This document shows positions 9,891-18,099 of a stretch of 64,000 nucleotides of DNA, in pieces; positions within the stretch are counted from its first letter, which is position 1; each line of letters begins with the position of its first letter. This stretch comes from Phenylobacterium sp. Its GTDB lineage: Bacteria; Pseudomonadota; Alphaproteobacteria; Caulobacterales; Caulobacteraceae. Location: positions 248,001 to 312,000 of the forward strand of contig NZ_JAUXSP010000021.1 of NCBI RefSeq assembly GCF_030679875.1. Direction: 5' to 3'. The notes under the pieces are model-generated. The model saw only the letters and a list, made by a program, of their open reading frames with translations, was not told where the DNA came from and searched no databases. Made by a program: the position numbers and the translations under genes.

Positions 9891-10961
9891 TTAGCCGACC
9901 TGGGCGGCCCAGGCGACGGCGGCGGCCTTTGGCCGGCCCTGGTCGTCGAAGGGCAGCGGCGTATCGCCGGCGTCTTCGCGTTTCAGCCATGACTCGCTGT
10001 CGCGCAGGCCCCAGAAGCTGAAGGCGAACCTCTGCCGGGACGGCAGGGCCATGAAAGCCTCGGCGGCCTCCGCATAGACCCCCGCCTGCTGGCGTTCCAG
10101 TTCGAGGCGGTTCAGGCGCAGGCCCTTGGCCCGGCTCAGGGACACATCAAATTCCGACACATGCACCTGCAAGCCAAACTGGCCCAGCTCAGCGATGGTG
10201 CGGGCGATCTCCCCAGGCGCCTGATCGGCGGCCACATGGGTCTGGGTGCCAACCCCATCAATCGGCGCCCCGGCCGCCAGCAGCCGCTCCACCAACCGCA
10301 GGAAGGTGGCCCGCTTCTTGGGAATCCATTCGAGATTGTAGTCGTTGAGGAACAGCTTGGCCGCCGGGTCGGCCTCCCGGGCGTTCTGGAAGGCCAGCAC
10401 CATGTGATCAAAGGCGCCCAGCCTCTGGCTCCACAGGCTGTCGCGCCAGCCCTCTCCGTCCTCGGCCACCGCCTCATTGACCACGTCCCAGCCGACCGCC
10501 TGACCCCGATAGCGTCCGACCACGGCATGGATGTAGTTTCGATAGGCCCCGGCGAAGCTCACCCGGCCTTCGTCCAGACGCTCGAAGGCCGGAGAGGTCT
10601 GGGCGTACCAGACAAGGGTATGGCCAAACAGGCCAAGGCCATGGGTTCGGGCGAAGGCGGCGATGGCGTCCGGCGCCTCGAAGCGGAAGGTCCCATCGTC
10701 GCGGACGATGTACTCCATCTTCATCTCCCACTCCGGCGTGAGCTGGGAGGCCTGGGCGGCGATCAACCGGGCTAGGTTGGGATCGGTCAGGTGAACAGCC
10801 TGAACAGCTGTCCCGACCGGAAAAGGCGCGATGGACCTGAGCGGCGGGAGACTCACCGTCGGCGTCTGCGACTGAGCCGCGGGCTGGCAGGCGCCCAGCG
10901 CCAGGGCCGAGCCCAGCAAGCTCCGACGGCTGAGGCCGTACAGGGAGGTCGGCAGGCTCAT
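9891..10961 (-). CDS. GH10 endo-1,4-beta-xylanase, predicted exported lipoprotein
   Basis: GH10 enzymes cleave internal beta-1,4-xylosidic bonds. The 356-residue product starts with S-R-R-S-L-L-G, which resembles a twin-arginine signal, and a lipobox L-G-A-C with the cysteine at residue 25. Export and lipidation are likely. GH10 signatures appear in order: H-T-L-V-W at 114-118, W-D-V-V-N-E-A with acid/base Glu163, L-F-L-N-D-Y-N at 203-209, G-V-G-T-Q-T-H near 236, and H-V-S-E-F-D with nucleophile Glu270. Its ATG overlaps the fliJ stop by four bases, making it the third gene of fliI-fliJ-xylanase. An unusual partner for an export ATPase and its chaperone: it may serve plant-polymer use, or be retained here for another reason. 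Family assignment is strong, physiological substrate is not. Confidence 0.9.
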   Translation of the reverse strand: MSLPTSLYGLSRRSLLGSALALGACQPAAQSQTPTVSLPPLRSIAPFPVGTAVQAVHLTDPNLARLIAAQASQLTPEWEMKMEYIVRDDGTFRFEAPDAIAAFARTHGLGLFGHTLVWYAQTSPAFERLDEGRVSFAGAYRNYIHAVVGRYRGQAVGWDVVNEAVAEDGEGWRDSLWSQRLGAFDHMVLAFQNAREADPAAKLFLNDYNLEWIPKKRATFLRLVERLLAAGAPIDGVGTQTHVAADQAPGEIARTIAELGQFGLQVHVSEFDVSLSRAKGLRLNRLELERQQAGVYAEAAEAFMALPSRQRFAFSFWGLRDSESWLKREDAGDTPLPFDDQGRPKAAAVAWAAQVG

Positions 10962-11374
10962 CGGCGGCCGGCGGCGGCCCGGCGCAGGCCCATTTCGTCC
11001 ATGGCCGCGGCATCCCGTCGGGCCAGTTCGCGCAGCTGGGTCAACCGAATCTCCTCGGCCACCTGCTCGTACTTCTTCTGCTCTTCAAAGGCGCCGTTCA
11101 AAGCGTCCCTCGCCCCCTGTTCCTCCAGGGCCAGGGCCTTCAGCTGCTCAAACAGGACTGCTCGCCTGGCCCGCAGGCCGTCGAGGAAGCCAATGTGGTA
11201 CCAACCGGCATCGGCGTTCGACCGGGCGTTCTGCGCCTCGGCCTCCCCCTCGGCTTCCAGCATCAGCAACCGCATCTCGATATCGGTGCGACGCTGGTTG
11301 ATCTCAGCCATGCGCTTCTGCAGCACCTCCACCTCATAGGTGGAGAGTTTCACGAGAGACTTGGCCCAGCTCAT
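10958..11374 (-). CDS. fliJ: Flagellar export protein FliJ
   Basis: FliJ is the coiled-coil stalk of the flagellar export ATPase, comparable to the gamma subunit of F1. The 138-residue product is almost entirely helical and highly charged, with long heptad-like stretches ([16 protein letters not shown] near residue 10; an alanine/glutamate-rich second arm near 75-125). There is no signal peptide. Sequence conservation in FliJ is low, so identification depends on its length, the antiparallel coiled coil and its position directly after fliI with an ATGA overlap. It also overlaps the xylanase start by four bases. Confidence 0.87.
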   Translation of the reverse strand: MSWAKSLVKLSTYEVEVLQKRMAEINQRRTDIEMRLLMLEAEGEAEAQNARSNADAGWYHIGFLDGLRARRAVLFEQLKALALEEQGARDALNGAFEEQKKYEQVAEEIRLTQLRELARRDAAAMDEMGLRRAAAGRR

Positions 11375-12708
11375 GCGGCGACGCCTTCAAGGATGTGGGC
11401 CAGGGCGCCAAACGAGTCCTCGAGACTCGTCGCCTCATCCTGGTCCTGGCTGAGGAACCCTTCCAGGGCGGGGTTCAAGGCGATGGCCTGGTCCACCTGC
11501 GGGTCAGAGCCCGGCCGGTAGGCGCCGATACGGATCAGCTCCTCCATATTGGCGTAGGCTGAGAGCGCCTGGCGGGCGGCGGTGACGATCTGGCGCTCGT
11601 GGGGCTGATGGCAGCCGGGCATGGTCCGGCTGATCGACTTGAGCACATTGATGGCTGGGAAGCGGCCGCGCTCGGCGATGGCCCGCTCCATGACGATGTG
11701 GCCGTCCAGGATCCCGCGGACCGCATCGGCGATCGGCTCGTTGTGATCATCTCCGTCCACCAGCACGGTGAACAGGCCCGTGATGGGCCCCGCCCTTGTG
11801 CCGTCGGGACGGATGGGGCCTGGGCCGGCCCGCTCCAACAGCTTGGGCAGTTCGGTGAAGACGGTCGGGGTGTAACCCTTGGTGGTCGGCGGCTCGCCAG
11901 CGGCCAGGCCGATCTCCCGCTGGGCCATGGCGAAGCGGGTGACGGAGTCCATCAGGCAGAGGACTTCCAGGTCCTGGTCACGCATGAACTCGGCGATGGC
12001 CAGGGTCATATAGGCGGCCTGGCGACGCTTCAGGGCTGGCTCATCCGAGGTGGCGACCACCACGATGGCCCGACGCAGGCCCTCCTCGCCAAGGGTCTCC
12101 TCGATGAACTCCCGGACCTCCCGGCCCCGCTCGCCGATCAGACCCACGACGACGGCGTCGCAGTCGGCGTTGCGGGCCAGCATGGACAGCAGCACCGACT
12201 TGCCCACGCCGGAACCGGCGAAGACCCCCAGGCGCTGACCCCGGCAGCAGGTGGTGAAGACGTTCATCGCCCGGACGCCCAGGTCCAGGCGGGCGCCGAC
12301 CCGGTCACGGGCATGGGCCGGCGGCGGCGGCGCACGCAGGGGATAGGCCGCCAGACCCTGCGGCAGCGGCCCCTTCCCGTCGATGGGCTCTCCGAAAGCG
12401 TCGATGATTCGGCCCAGCCAGGCCTTCGTGGGACGCACCGCAGAGCCGCCGGGCTCAATACGGATTTCGGCCCCAGGCGCGACGCCTTCAACGGCCCCGA
12501 AGGGCATCAAAAGGGCGCGGGCGTCACGAAATCCGACCACTTCGGCGGGCAGCGGCGGAGCGCCCAATCGCTCGATCTCGGCCCGTGCGCCGATCGCCAG
12601 CCGCGTGACGCCGCCGCGAGCCTCGATGAGAAGCCCGTTGACGGCGGCTACACGGCCGGAAACGCAAAGTGGGTCAATACGCTCGACGGCGGCGACGAGA
12701 CTGCGCAA
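11371..12708 (-). CDS. fliI: Flagellum-specific ATP synthase FliI
   Basis: FliI is the hexameric ATPase that energises and organises flagellar protein export. The 445-residue product has an N-terminal beta-barrel domain, a Walker A box G-S-G-V-G-K-S in the segment reading L-G-V-F-A-G, the [10 protein letters not shown] signature and a Walker [10 protein letters not shown]. The S-R-T-M-P box typical of type III ATPases is also present, followed by a C-terminal helical domain. The start must be TTG at 12708 because an in-frame TGA sits seven codons upstream and no early ATG exists. It heads the minus-strand operon with fliJ and the xylanase. The 93-base gap upstream contains a GAATC site and TTTAC/TTAA-like half-sites, so CtrA control is plausible but not demonstrated. 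Confidence 0.96.
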   Translation of the reverse strand: MRSLVAAVERIDPLCVSGRVAAVNGLLIEARGGVTRLAIGARAEIERLGAPPLPAEVVGFRDARALLMPFGAVEGVAPGAEIRIEPGGSAVRPTKAWLGRIIDAFGEPIDGKGPLPQGLAAYPLRAPPPPAHARDRVGARLDLGVRAMNVFTTCCRGQRLGVFAGSGVGKSVLLSMLARNADCDAVVVGLIGERGREVREFIEETLGEEGLRRAIVVVATSDEPALKRRQAAYMTLAIAEFMRDQDLEVLCLMDSVTRFAMAQREIGLAAGEPPTTKGYTPTVFTELPKLLERAGPGPIRPDGTRAGPITGLFTVLVDGDDHNEPIADAVRGILDGHIVMERAIAERGRFPAINVLKSISRTMPGCHQPHERQIVTAARQALSAYANMEELIRIGAYRPGSDPQVDQAIALNPALEGFLSQDQDEATSLEDSFGALAHILEGVAA

Positions 12709-12801
12709 AGGCGGGGCCCCCGGAAATCACTGATCTCCAGGGTCTCCCGCCCGGCTTAATCCCAGGTGAAGATTCGTAAACGAACCCGGGAGCCGAACCC
12801 C

Positions 12802-13944
12802 TTAGCGAAGGGCTCTCGCGAGGCCGAGCGCCTCGCGGGGGTGGCGGATGGCGAGCCTGGCGGCGGCCATCGGCCGGCGTAACGCCGCCCGTGCGACCAT
12901 GGGCCGCGCCAGCCTGGCGGCGATCGGTCGGGCGTTGCGAGAGATCGGCCCCCGGCCGAGGTAAGCGGCGGCGGCGACCAGGGCCAACAGCCCGACGCCC
13001 ACGGTCACCCCCGGATGCTGCTGGGCGCGGGTGTAGACACTGAACCGACGCCCGCCATGGGCGTCGGTACGGACATGCCCGTCCTTCCCCGCCGCATAGA
13101 GGTTGTCGCCGGCAGGCTTGTCGCCCTTGCGAGTTGAGAGCTTTGGGATGGCCAGGGCGAATAGCCGGTCGGCGAGACGCGGCACGCCCCCGCCCAACAG
13201 CACCATCTGCCGGCCGCCTGACCCTACGGTCACATGGCGGATAGGATTTTGGGCCGCATGCAGGATCGCATCGGCCACCACCTCCGGCGCATAGACCGGG
13301 GGCGGAACGCGCGGCGCCTTGTCCATGTAGTTGCGGGCATGGTCGGCGAAGGGGGTGGAGATGCTGCTCGGCTTGATCAGGGTGACGCTGATCGGCGCCT
13401 TGGCCCGGGCCAGTTCCATCCGCAAAGCGTCGGTAAAGCCCTTCACCGCGTGTTTGGACGCCGAATAGGCTCCCATCATTGGGACCGAGACGTCAGACAG
13501 CACCGAGCCCAGATTGATAATCGCGCCTCCGGATCGGCGGCCCTTGAGGTGCTTCACCGCCTCCAGCGATCCATTGACCACGCCGAAATAGTTGGTGCGG
13601 AACACCCGCTCATGATCCTCCAGGGGCACGGTCTGCAGGTCGCCATAGAGGCCGACACCGGCGTCATTGATCCAGGTGTCGAAGCCACCGAACCGCGCGA
13701 TGGCCGCTCGGGCGATGGCCTCGACCTGGGCCGGGTCGCCGACGTCGCCGGCGACGGCATGGGCCCGGCCGCCCGCGGTGTTAATTTCCTCGGCGATGGT
13801 CTTGAGCGCGCCCTCATTGCGCGCGGCGAGCACGACAGCTGCGCCGGCCTTGGCCGCCCGCCGGGCGGTGGCCAACCCGATGCCAGACGAGGCGCCCGTG
13901 ATCACGATGACCTGTTCGGACAGGGGCTTCAGCTTGACAGGCAT
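12802..13944 (-). CDS. Short-chain dehydrogenase/reductase with C-terminal basic tail
   Basis: A classical SDR oxidoreductase of 380 residues. The Rossmann nucleotide site reads T-G-A-S-S-G-I-G at 16-23, an N-D-A-G motif lies at 93-96, and the catalytic triad is a serine near 147-150, Tyr160 and Lys164 (Y-S-A-S-K). The core ends near 275; a further ~100 residues contain a hydrophobic stretch (V-G-V-G-L-L-A-L-V-A-A-A-A) at about 317-331 and an Arg/Ala-rich tail with several R-P-x-A repeats. This suggests membrane association. Related long SDRs occur in Caulobacteraceae and Sphingomonadaceae; substrate unknown. The start at 13944 is chosen for its AAGGA site and the usual SDR N-terminus. It is divergent from ctrA. 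Confidence 0.88.
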   Translation of the reverse strand: MPVKLKPLSEQVIVITGASSGIGLATARRAAKAGAAVVLAARNEGALKTIAEEINTAGGRAHAVAGDVGDPAQVEAIARAAIARFGGFDTWINDAGVGLYGDLQTVPLEDHERVFRTNYFGVVNGSLEAVKHLKGRRSGGAIINLGSVLSDVSVPMMGAYSASKHAVKGFTDALRMELARAKAPISVTLIKPSSISTPFADHARNYMDKAPRVPPPVYAPEVVADAILHAAQNPIRHVTVGSGGRQMVLLGGGVPRLADRLFALAIPKLSTRKGDKPAGDNLYAAGKDGHVRTDAHGGRRFSVYTRAQQHPGVTVGVGLLALVAAAAYLGRGPISRNARPIAARLARPMVARAALRRPMAAARLAIRHPREALGLARALR

Positions 13945-14263
13945 GGGGAGTCCTTTTGGCGGCAAGGGTCTGGGGCTTGCCCAGGCAAACGGCCAAGGCG
14001 CGCCCCCGTTCCCCACCTTTGGACCGGCCACGCCACGACCCAATTCGCCCCGACCGTCCAATCACAAAAGATTCAACTGGACTGCGACCCGCCGCCGCGT
14101 CCCAGCCCTTGCCGCTGATTCTCAAATCGGATTAACCAATTGCTCAGAGGCCCTTCAATATTAACCGGTCTTAAATTAACTCACCGGCAAGATTACCGGG
14201 AGGGGCTTGGAGGGTTTCCGAACCGGAGACATCCAAGCTGCGCTGTCGTTCGAGGAGGGACTG
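13945..14263 (+). promoter_or_regulatory. ctrA promoter region with GANTC sites and CtrA-like boxes
   Basis: This 319-base intergenic stretch separates the SDR and ctrA and contains no credible gene. Two GATTC sites (CcrM methylation targets) lie at 14070-14074 and 14117-14121. A TTAACC half-site is at 14132-14137, and the cluster TTAACCGGTCTTAAATTAAC is at 14161-14180. This matches the known logic of Caulobacter ctrA: an upstream promoter silenced by full GANTC methylation and a downstream promoter autoregulated by CtrA. A strong ribosome site, GAGGAGGG, precedes the ATG. The motifs are seen directly; promoter roles are inferred from Caulobacter. Confidence 0.7.
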
Positions 14264-14959
14264 ATGCGCGTTCTATTGATTGAGGATGACAGCGCCACGG
14301 CGCAGAGCATCGAACTGATGCTGAAGTCAGAAGGCTTCAACGTCTATACGACCGACCTGGGAGAGGAAGGCGTCGATCTGGGCAAGATCTACGACTACGA
14401 TCTCATTCTGCTAGATCTCAACCTGCCCGACATGAGCGGCATGGATGTGCTGCGGACCCTGCGGGTGGGTAAGATCAACACCCCGGTCATGATCCTGTCC
14501 GGCTCGGCCGAGATCGACACCAAGGTCAAGACTTTCGGCGCCGGCGGCGACGACTACATGACCAAGCCCTTCCACAAGGATGAGCTGATCGCCCGCATCC
14601 ACGCGGTGGTCCGGCGCTCCAAGGGCCACGCCCAGTCGGTGATCCGCACCGGCGACATCGTGGTCAACCTGGACGCCAAGACCGTTGAGGTGAACGGCGC
14701 GCGGGTCCACCTGACCGGCAAGGAATACCAGATGCTCGAGCTGCTCTCCCTGCGCAAAGGGACGACGCTCACCAAGGAAATGTTCCTGAACCACCTCTAT
14801 GGCGGCATGGACGAGCCCGAGCTGAAGATCATCGACGTCTTCATCTGCAAGCTGCGCAAGAAGCTGGCCGCGGCCGCCGAGGGCAAGCACCACATCGAAA
14901 CTGTCTGGGGCCGCGGCTATGTGCTGCGCGATCCCCAGGAGGCCGCCGTCGCCGCCTGA
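14264..14959 (+). CDS. ctrA: Cell-cycle response regulator CtrA
   Basis: CtrA is the master cell-cycle regulator of Caulobacterales: it blocks replication initiation at the origin and activates flagellar, pilus, division and methylation genes. The 231-residue protein has an OmpR/PhoB layout. The receiver has acidic residues Glu7-Asp8-Asp9, phosphoacceptor Asp51 (L-L-D-L-N-L-P-D) and the T-K-P-F switch lysine. The winged-helix domain includes the signature [17 protein letters not shown]. The C-terminus ends in Ala-Ala, as needed for ClpXP turnover in Caulobacter. The GAGGAGGG site fixes the ATG at 14264. Length is identical to that of Caulobacter CtrA and most residues appear unchanged. Confidence 0.98.
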   Translation: MRVLLIEDDSATAQSIELMLKSEGFNVYTTDLGEEGVDLGKIYDYDLILLDLNLPDMSGMDVLRTLRVGKINTPVMILSGSAEIDTKVKTFGAGGDDYMTKPFHKDELIARIHAVVRRSKGHAQSVIRTGDIVVNLDAKTVEVNGARVHLTGKEYQMLELLSLRKGTTLTKEMFLNHLYGGMDEPELKIIDVFICKLRKKLAAAAEGKHHIETVWGRGYVLRDPQEAAVAA

Positions 14960-14990
14960 TCGGCGCGAGGCCTGAACCACGAGTGCTGAA

Positions 14991-15021
14991 ACGCCCGCCG
15001 CTCCTTCCGGCGGGCGTTTTT
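14991..15021 (+). terminator. Rho-independent terminator after ctrA
   Basis: A perfect 10-base-pair stem, ACGCCCGCCG (14991-15000) with CGGCGGGCGT (15008-15017), encloses a 7-base loop and runs straight into five T residues. It lies 32 bases after the ctrA stop codon and insulates the following peptidase gene. Confidence 0.9.
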
Positions 15022-15116
15022 GCGTCCGCCGCCCACCCCAGCTGGGCGAGCGAAGATAGTCAGTCCCGGAAAACAGGCTAGGTTCCCCGCCAAGAACAAG
15101 ACAGGGACGACGCGCC

Positions 15117-17510
15117 ATGGAACGTACGATCGCGCTGGTGGCCTGCCTGATCCTGGGGTTGGCGATCAGCTGGCTCGGGGAACGAGGCCCTCGCCCCTTG
15201 CCCGCAGACGCCCCCGCCGAGGTCTTTTCAGCTGGCCGGGCCCGGGCCGATATCGAAGTCGTCGCCCAGGCTCCCCATCCCACCGGCAGCCCCGCCAACT
15301 TCGCGGTTCGGGAGCACCTGACCGCCCGAATGACGGCGCTTGGCCTCGCGCCCCGTGTGACGATCGCTCGTCCGTTCATGTCCCGGGAGGTCGGCGGCAA
15401 GACCTTCGTCACCGGCGCGCGGATCGAAAACCTCGTGGGGGTCCTGCCGGGTCGCGATCCTAAGGCGCCCGCCCTGGCGCTGATGGCCCACTATGACAGC
15501 GTGCCGCGCTCGCCCGGCGCGGGCGACGACGCCGCCGGCGTCGCAGCCATCCTCGAAGTCATCAGCAACCTGCGCGCCCGGGGGCAGCCAGAGCGCAACG
15601 TGGTGGTGATCTTCACCGACGGCGAGGAGATCGGCCTGCTGGGCGCCCGGGCCTTTTTTGAGCAGGACCCCTTGGCCCAGACCATTGGCTTCGTGATGAA
15701 CCTGGAGGCCCGAGGCTCGGCCGGGCGGGTCACCATGTTCGAGACCGGCATGAATGGCGGCCCGACCGTTGAGCTGTTCGCCCGGGTCGCGCCGGGCTCT
15801 CCGTCCAACTCCCTGGCCGTGTTCGCCTATGAACGCATGCCCAATGACACCGACTTCTCGATCCCCCGGGACCAGGGGATCGCAGGCCTGAACTACGCCT
15901 TTGCGGGACGGCAGTTCGACTATCACAGCCCGACGGCCACGCTGGAGAACCTGTCCCTGAGGTCCGTGCAGGACCTGGGCGACCAGGCCCTGGCCGCCGC
16001 TGTCGCCGCCGCCTATTCCGACACCTTGCCGGTTCAAGGGCCAGACAGGGTCTATGCGCCCCTGCCTGGGGGAAAGACCGTGGCCTACGCCCCAGCCCTC
16101 GGCTGGGGCCTTCTCGGCCTGGCCGCCCTGCTCCTGACCCTGGCCCTGGCGAGAACCCGCAAGCTCGCGGACTTCCGCCTGATAGACGTCGGCAAGGGCG
16201 CCATGGCCGGCGTCTATGTGCTGCTGGCCAGCGCCGTCGTCCTGCGGTTCGCCAGACAGGCCACCGGGGTCGGGACAGGTTTTCTCGAACAGCGTGAGCT
16301 GCTCGCCCAGGCGGCCCGGTTCGAGGCGGTGGTCGTCCTTCTTGGGCTCGGCGTCATCCTGTTGGCCGCAGCGGCCCTGGCCAAGGGGGGCATGCGCTTG
16401 ACCACGGCCCTGCTGACGCTAGGCGCGGCCCTTGGCTGCCAGGTGTTCGGGGGCTGGGACCCCGTCGCGCTGGGCCTTGGGGTGGCCGCCGCCCTGACCG
16501 CCCTCGTCGCCTTCGGGCGACCGGCGCAACGCAGCGCGGGCTGGGCGGGCCTTCTGGCCACGGGCCTCATGGGCGGCGTGGCCCTGCAGATCGCGGCGCC
16601 GACCACCAGCTTCCTAATCTCCTGGCCCCTGCTCCTGGCCTGCGCAGCCGCCGCGCTGAGCCATCTGGGGGCCGCCAGGACCCTGGCCCTGCGTCTGCCT
16701 CTGATCGCGATCGGGGCGGTAGGCCTTGGCTGGCTCGGCTTCGCGATCCACGCCGTCTACGTCAACCTCGACGTGGTGGAGCTGCTTTCGCTGACCGCCT
16801 GGCTCGCAGCCTTCCTGCTCTGGCCGTTCGCCCACCCGCGGATGGGCGGCGCCGGCCGGATCACCGCCCTGCTGGTGCTCGGGGCCGGCCTCGTGGTGCT
16901 CGCCATCGTTCGGTTCGACCCGCCGTGGTCGGCGCGCTATCCGCAGGTCACCATGGTCCAGCACATGGTCGATCAGACCGAGGGGCGGGCCCACCGCCTG
17001 GAGGCCGCCCCAGGGCTTACCGCCTGGAGCCGTCGGGCCCTCATCGCCGACGGGGGCGAGATCGCGCCCCTGGACGCCAGCCCGGTCTGGCGACGGCCCG
17101 TTCAGGCCGCGGCCGCAGCCATGCTGGATCTTCCAGCTCCGCAGCTGGCCCTCGACGGCGGTGGCGGGCGACAGGTTCTGTCAGCCACGCCACCCCCCGG
17201 CGCCGCGACCCTGATCCTGGAGCTGCGCGTCTCCGGCCCCGTCGATGAGGTGCGGCTGAATGGCGTGCCCGCGCCCCTCCTGGCCGAGCCTGGGCAATGG
17301 TCGCAGTTGCGATGGGGTGCGGAGACTCAACCCGTACAGATCAGCTTCCGGCCCGGGGCGCCGTCGGGTCAGCTCGAGGTGCGATATGGGGCGGTGACGC
17401 CCGGATGGCCGGCTGGGGCTACGCCTCTTCCGCCCCGTCCCGCTGACCTGATGGCCTTCGACACATCGGATTCCTCGATCGTGACGGGATCAAAATCGCT
17501 TTCTTGGTAA
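15117..17510 (+). CDS. M28-family zinc metallopeptidase with large multi-pass membrane region
   Basis: A 797-residue protein. An N-terminal membrane anchor (about 4-21) precedes an M28 aminopeptidase domain with the full co-catalytic zinc set: His125 (A-H-Y-D-S), Asp137 (G-A-G-D-D), Glu170/Glu171 (D-G-E-E-I-G), Glu197 (N-L-E-A-R-G) and His270 (F-D-Y-H-S). About eight to ten hydrophobic segments follow from roughly residue 325 to 610, then a soluble beta-rich C-terminal domain. The layout recalls vacuolar membrane proteases of the Pff1 type and related bacterial M28 membrane peptidases. The catalytic face probably lies in the periplasm. Substrate is unknown. It stands alone between the ctrA terminator and arsC. 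Confidence 0.87.
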   Translation: MERTIALVACLILGLAISWLGERGPRPLPADAPAEVFSAGRARADIEVVAQAPHPTGSPANFAVREHLTARMTALGLAPRVTIARPFMSREVGGKTFVTGARIENLVGVLPGRDPKAPALALMAHYDSVPRSPGAGDDAAGVAAILEVISNLRARGQPERNVVVIFTDGEEIGLLGARAFFEQDPLAQTIGFVMNLEARGSAGRVTMFETGMNGGPTVELFARVAPGSPSNSLAVFAYERMPNDTDFSIPRDQGIAGLNYAFAGRQFDYHSPTATLENLSLRSVQDLGDQALAAAVAAAYSDTLPVQGPDRVYAPLPGGKTVAYAPALGWGLLGLAALLLTLALARTRKLADFRLIDVGKGAMAGVYVLLASAVVLRFARQATGVGTGFLEQRELLAQAARFEAVVVLLGLGVILLAAAALAKGGMRLTTALLTLGAALGCQVFGGWDPVALGLGVAAALTALVAFGRPAQRSAGWAGLLATGLMGGVALQIAAPTTSFLISWPLLLACAAAALSHLGAARTLALRLPLIAIGAVGLGWLGFAIHAVYVNLDVVELLSLTAWLAAFLLWPFAHPRMGGAGRITALLVLGAGLVVLAIVRFDPPWSARYPQVTMVQHMVDQTEGRAHRLEAAPGLTAWSRRALIADGGEIAPLDASPVWRRPVQAAAAAMLDLPAPQLALDGGGGRQVLSATPPPGAATLILELRVSGPVDEVRLNGVPAPLLAEPGQWSQLRWGAETQPVQISFRPGAPSGQLEVRYGAVTPGWPAGATPLPPRPADLMAFDTSDSSIVTGSKSLSW

Positions 17511-17553
17511 GGCTTTGCTTGGTTCGAGCGCCGGGCTCGGCTATCCCTTGGGC

Positions 17554-17910
17554 ATGAGCCGACCCGACGTGGTGATCTATCACAACCCCGCCTGCGGAAC
17601 CTCGCGGAACACCCTCGCCCTCCTGCGGGAAAAGGGCGTCGAACCGACCGTCGTGGAATATCTGAAGGTCGGTTGGACCCGGGATCAACTCCAGGACCTG
17701 GGGGATCGTTCCGGCGTCGGCGTTCGCGACCTGCTTCGCGAGCGGGGCACCCAGGCCGCAGAGCTTGGCTTGACCGATCCGGCGACGTCGGACGAAGCCA
17801 TTATCGCGGCGATGATTCTCGACCCCATCCTCGTCAACCGGCCCATCGTCGTGACTGAAAAGGGGGTCGCCCTGTGTCGCCCCCCTGAACGCGTCCTGGA
17901 CCTGCTGTGA
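17554..17910 (+). CDS. arsC: Glutaredoxin-coupled arsenate reductase (ArsC family)
   Basis: ArsC reduces arsenate to arsenite using glutathione/glutaredoxin. The 118-residue product has the family signature Y-H-N-P-A-C-G-T-S-R-N-T with catalytic Cys14. A C-terminal L-V-N-R-P-I-V segment supplies the arginine that binds the oxyanion. It starts at ATG 17554, giving the expected N-terminus. No arsR, arsB or acr3 gene is adjacent, so this may be a stand-alone paralogue with a role other than arsenic resistance (the related YfgD/Spx branch is similar); the full active-site motif still favours a true reductase. Confidence 0.9.
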   Translation: MSRPDVVIYHNPACGTSRNTLALLREKGVEPTVVEYLKVGWTRDQLQDLGDRSGVGVRDLLRERGTQAAELGLTDPATSDEAIIAAMILDPILVNRPIVVTEKGVALCRPPERVLDLL

Positions 17911-17979
17911 GGCGATTCATCCTTCAGGCGACCCGTTTCCCCCGTGGCGCGCCAAGGGGCGACAAATTGACCAATCTCC

Positions 17980-18045
17980 CTAAAGTTACCAACGGTTAAC
18001 CGCATGACCCGACTCTGGCATGGCCTACCACTTGCTGTATCTCGT
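17980..18045 (+). promoter_or_regulatory. Possible promoter elements upstream of the M23 peptidase gene
   Basis: A TTACC followed by GGTTAACC lies at 17986-18001 and resembles paired CtrA half-sites, but at 10-base rather than 11-base spacing. Just downstream, TGGCCTACCACTTGCT at 18021-18036 fits the sigma-54 layout TGGC-N7-TTGC. Either element could serve the gene starting at 18100. The match is by eye only, and one or both may be chance. Confidence 0.3.
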
Positions 18046-18099
18046 CGTGTCAGGTCATTGGTGACCCAGACTGTGGCGTCGTTGGAATCCGGGGGCACG

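Noticed and set aside
13945-14061. Upstream extension of the SDR gene
   Set aside because: ATG 13944 has an AAGGA site and begins at the usual SDR position; the added residues look like noncoding sequence.
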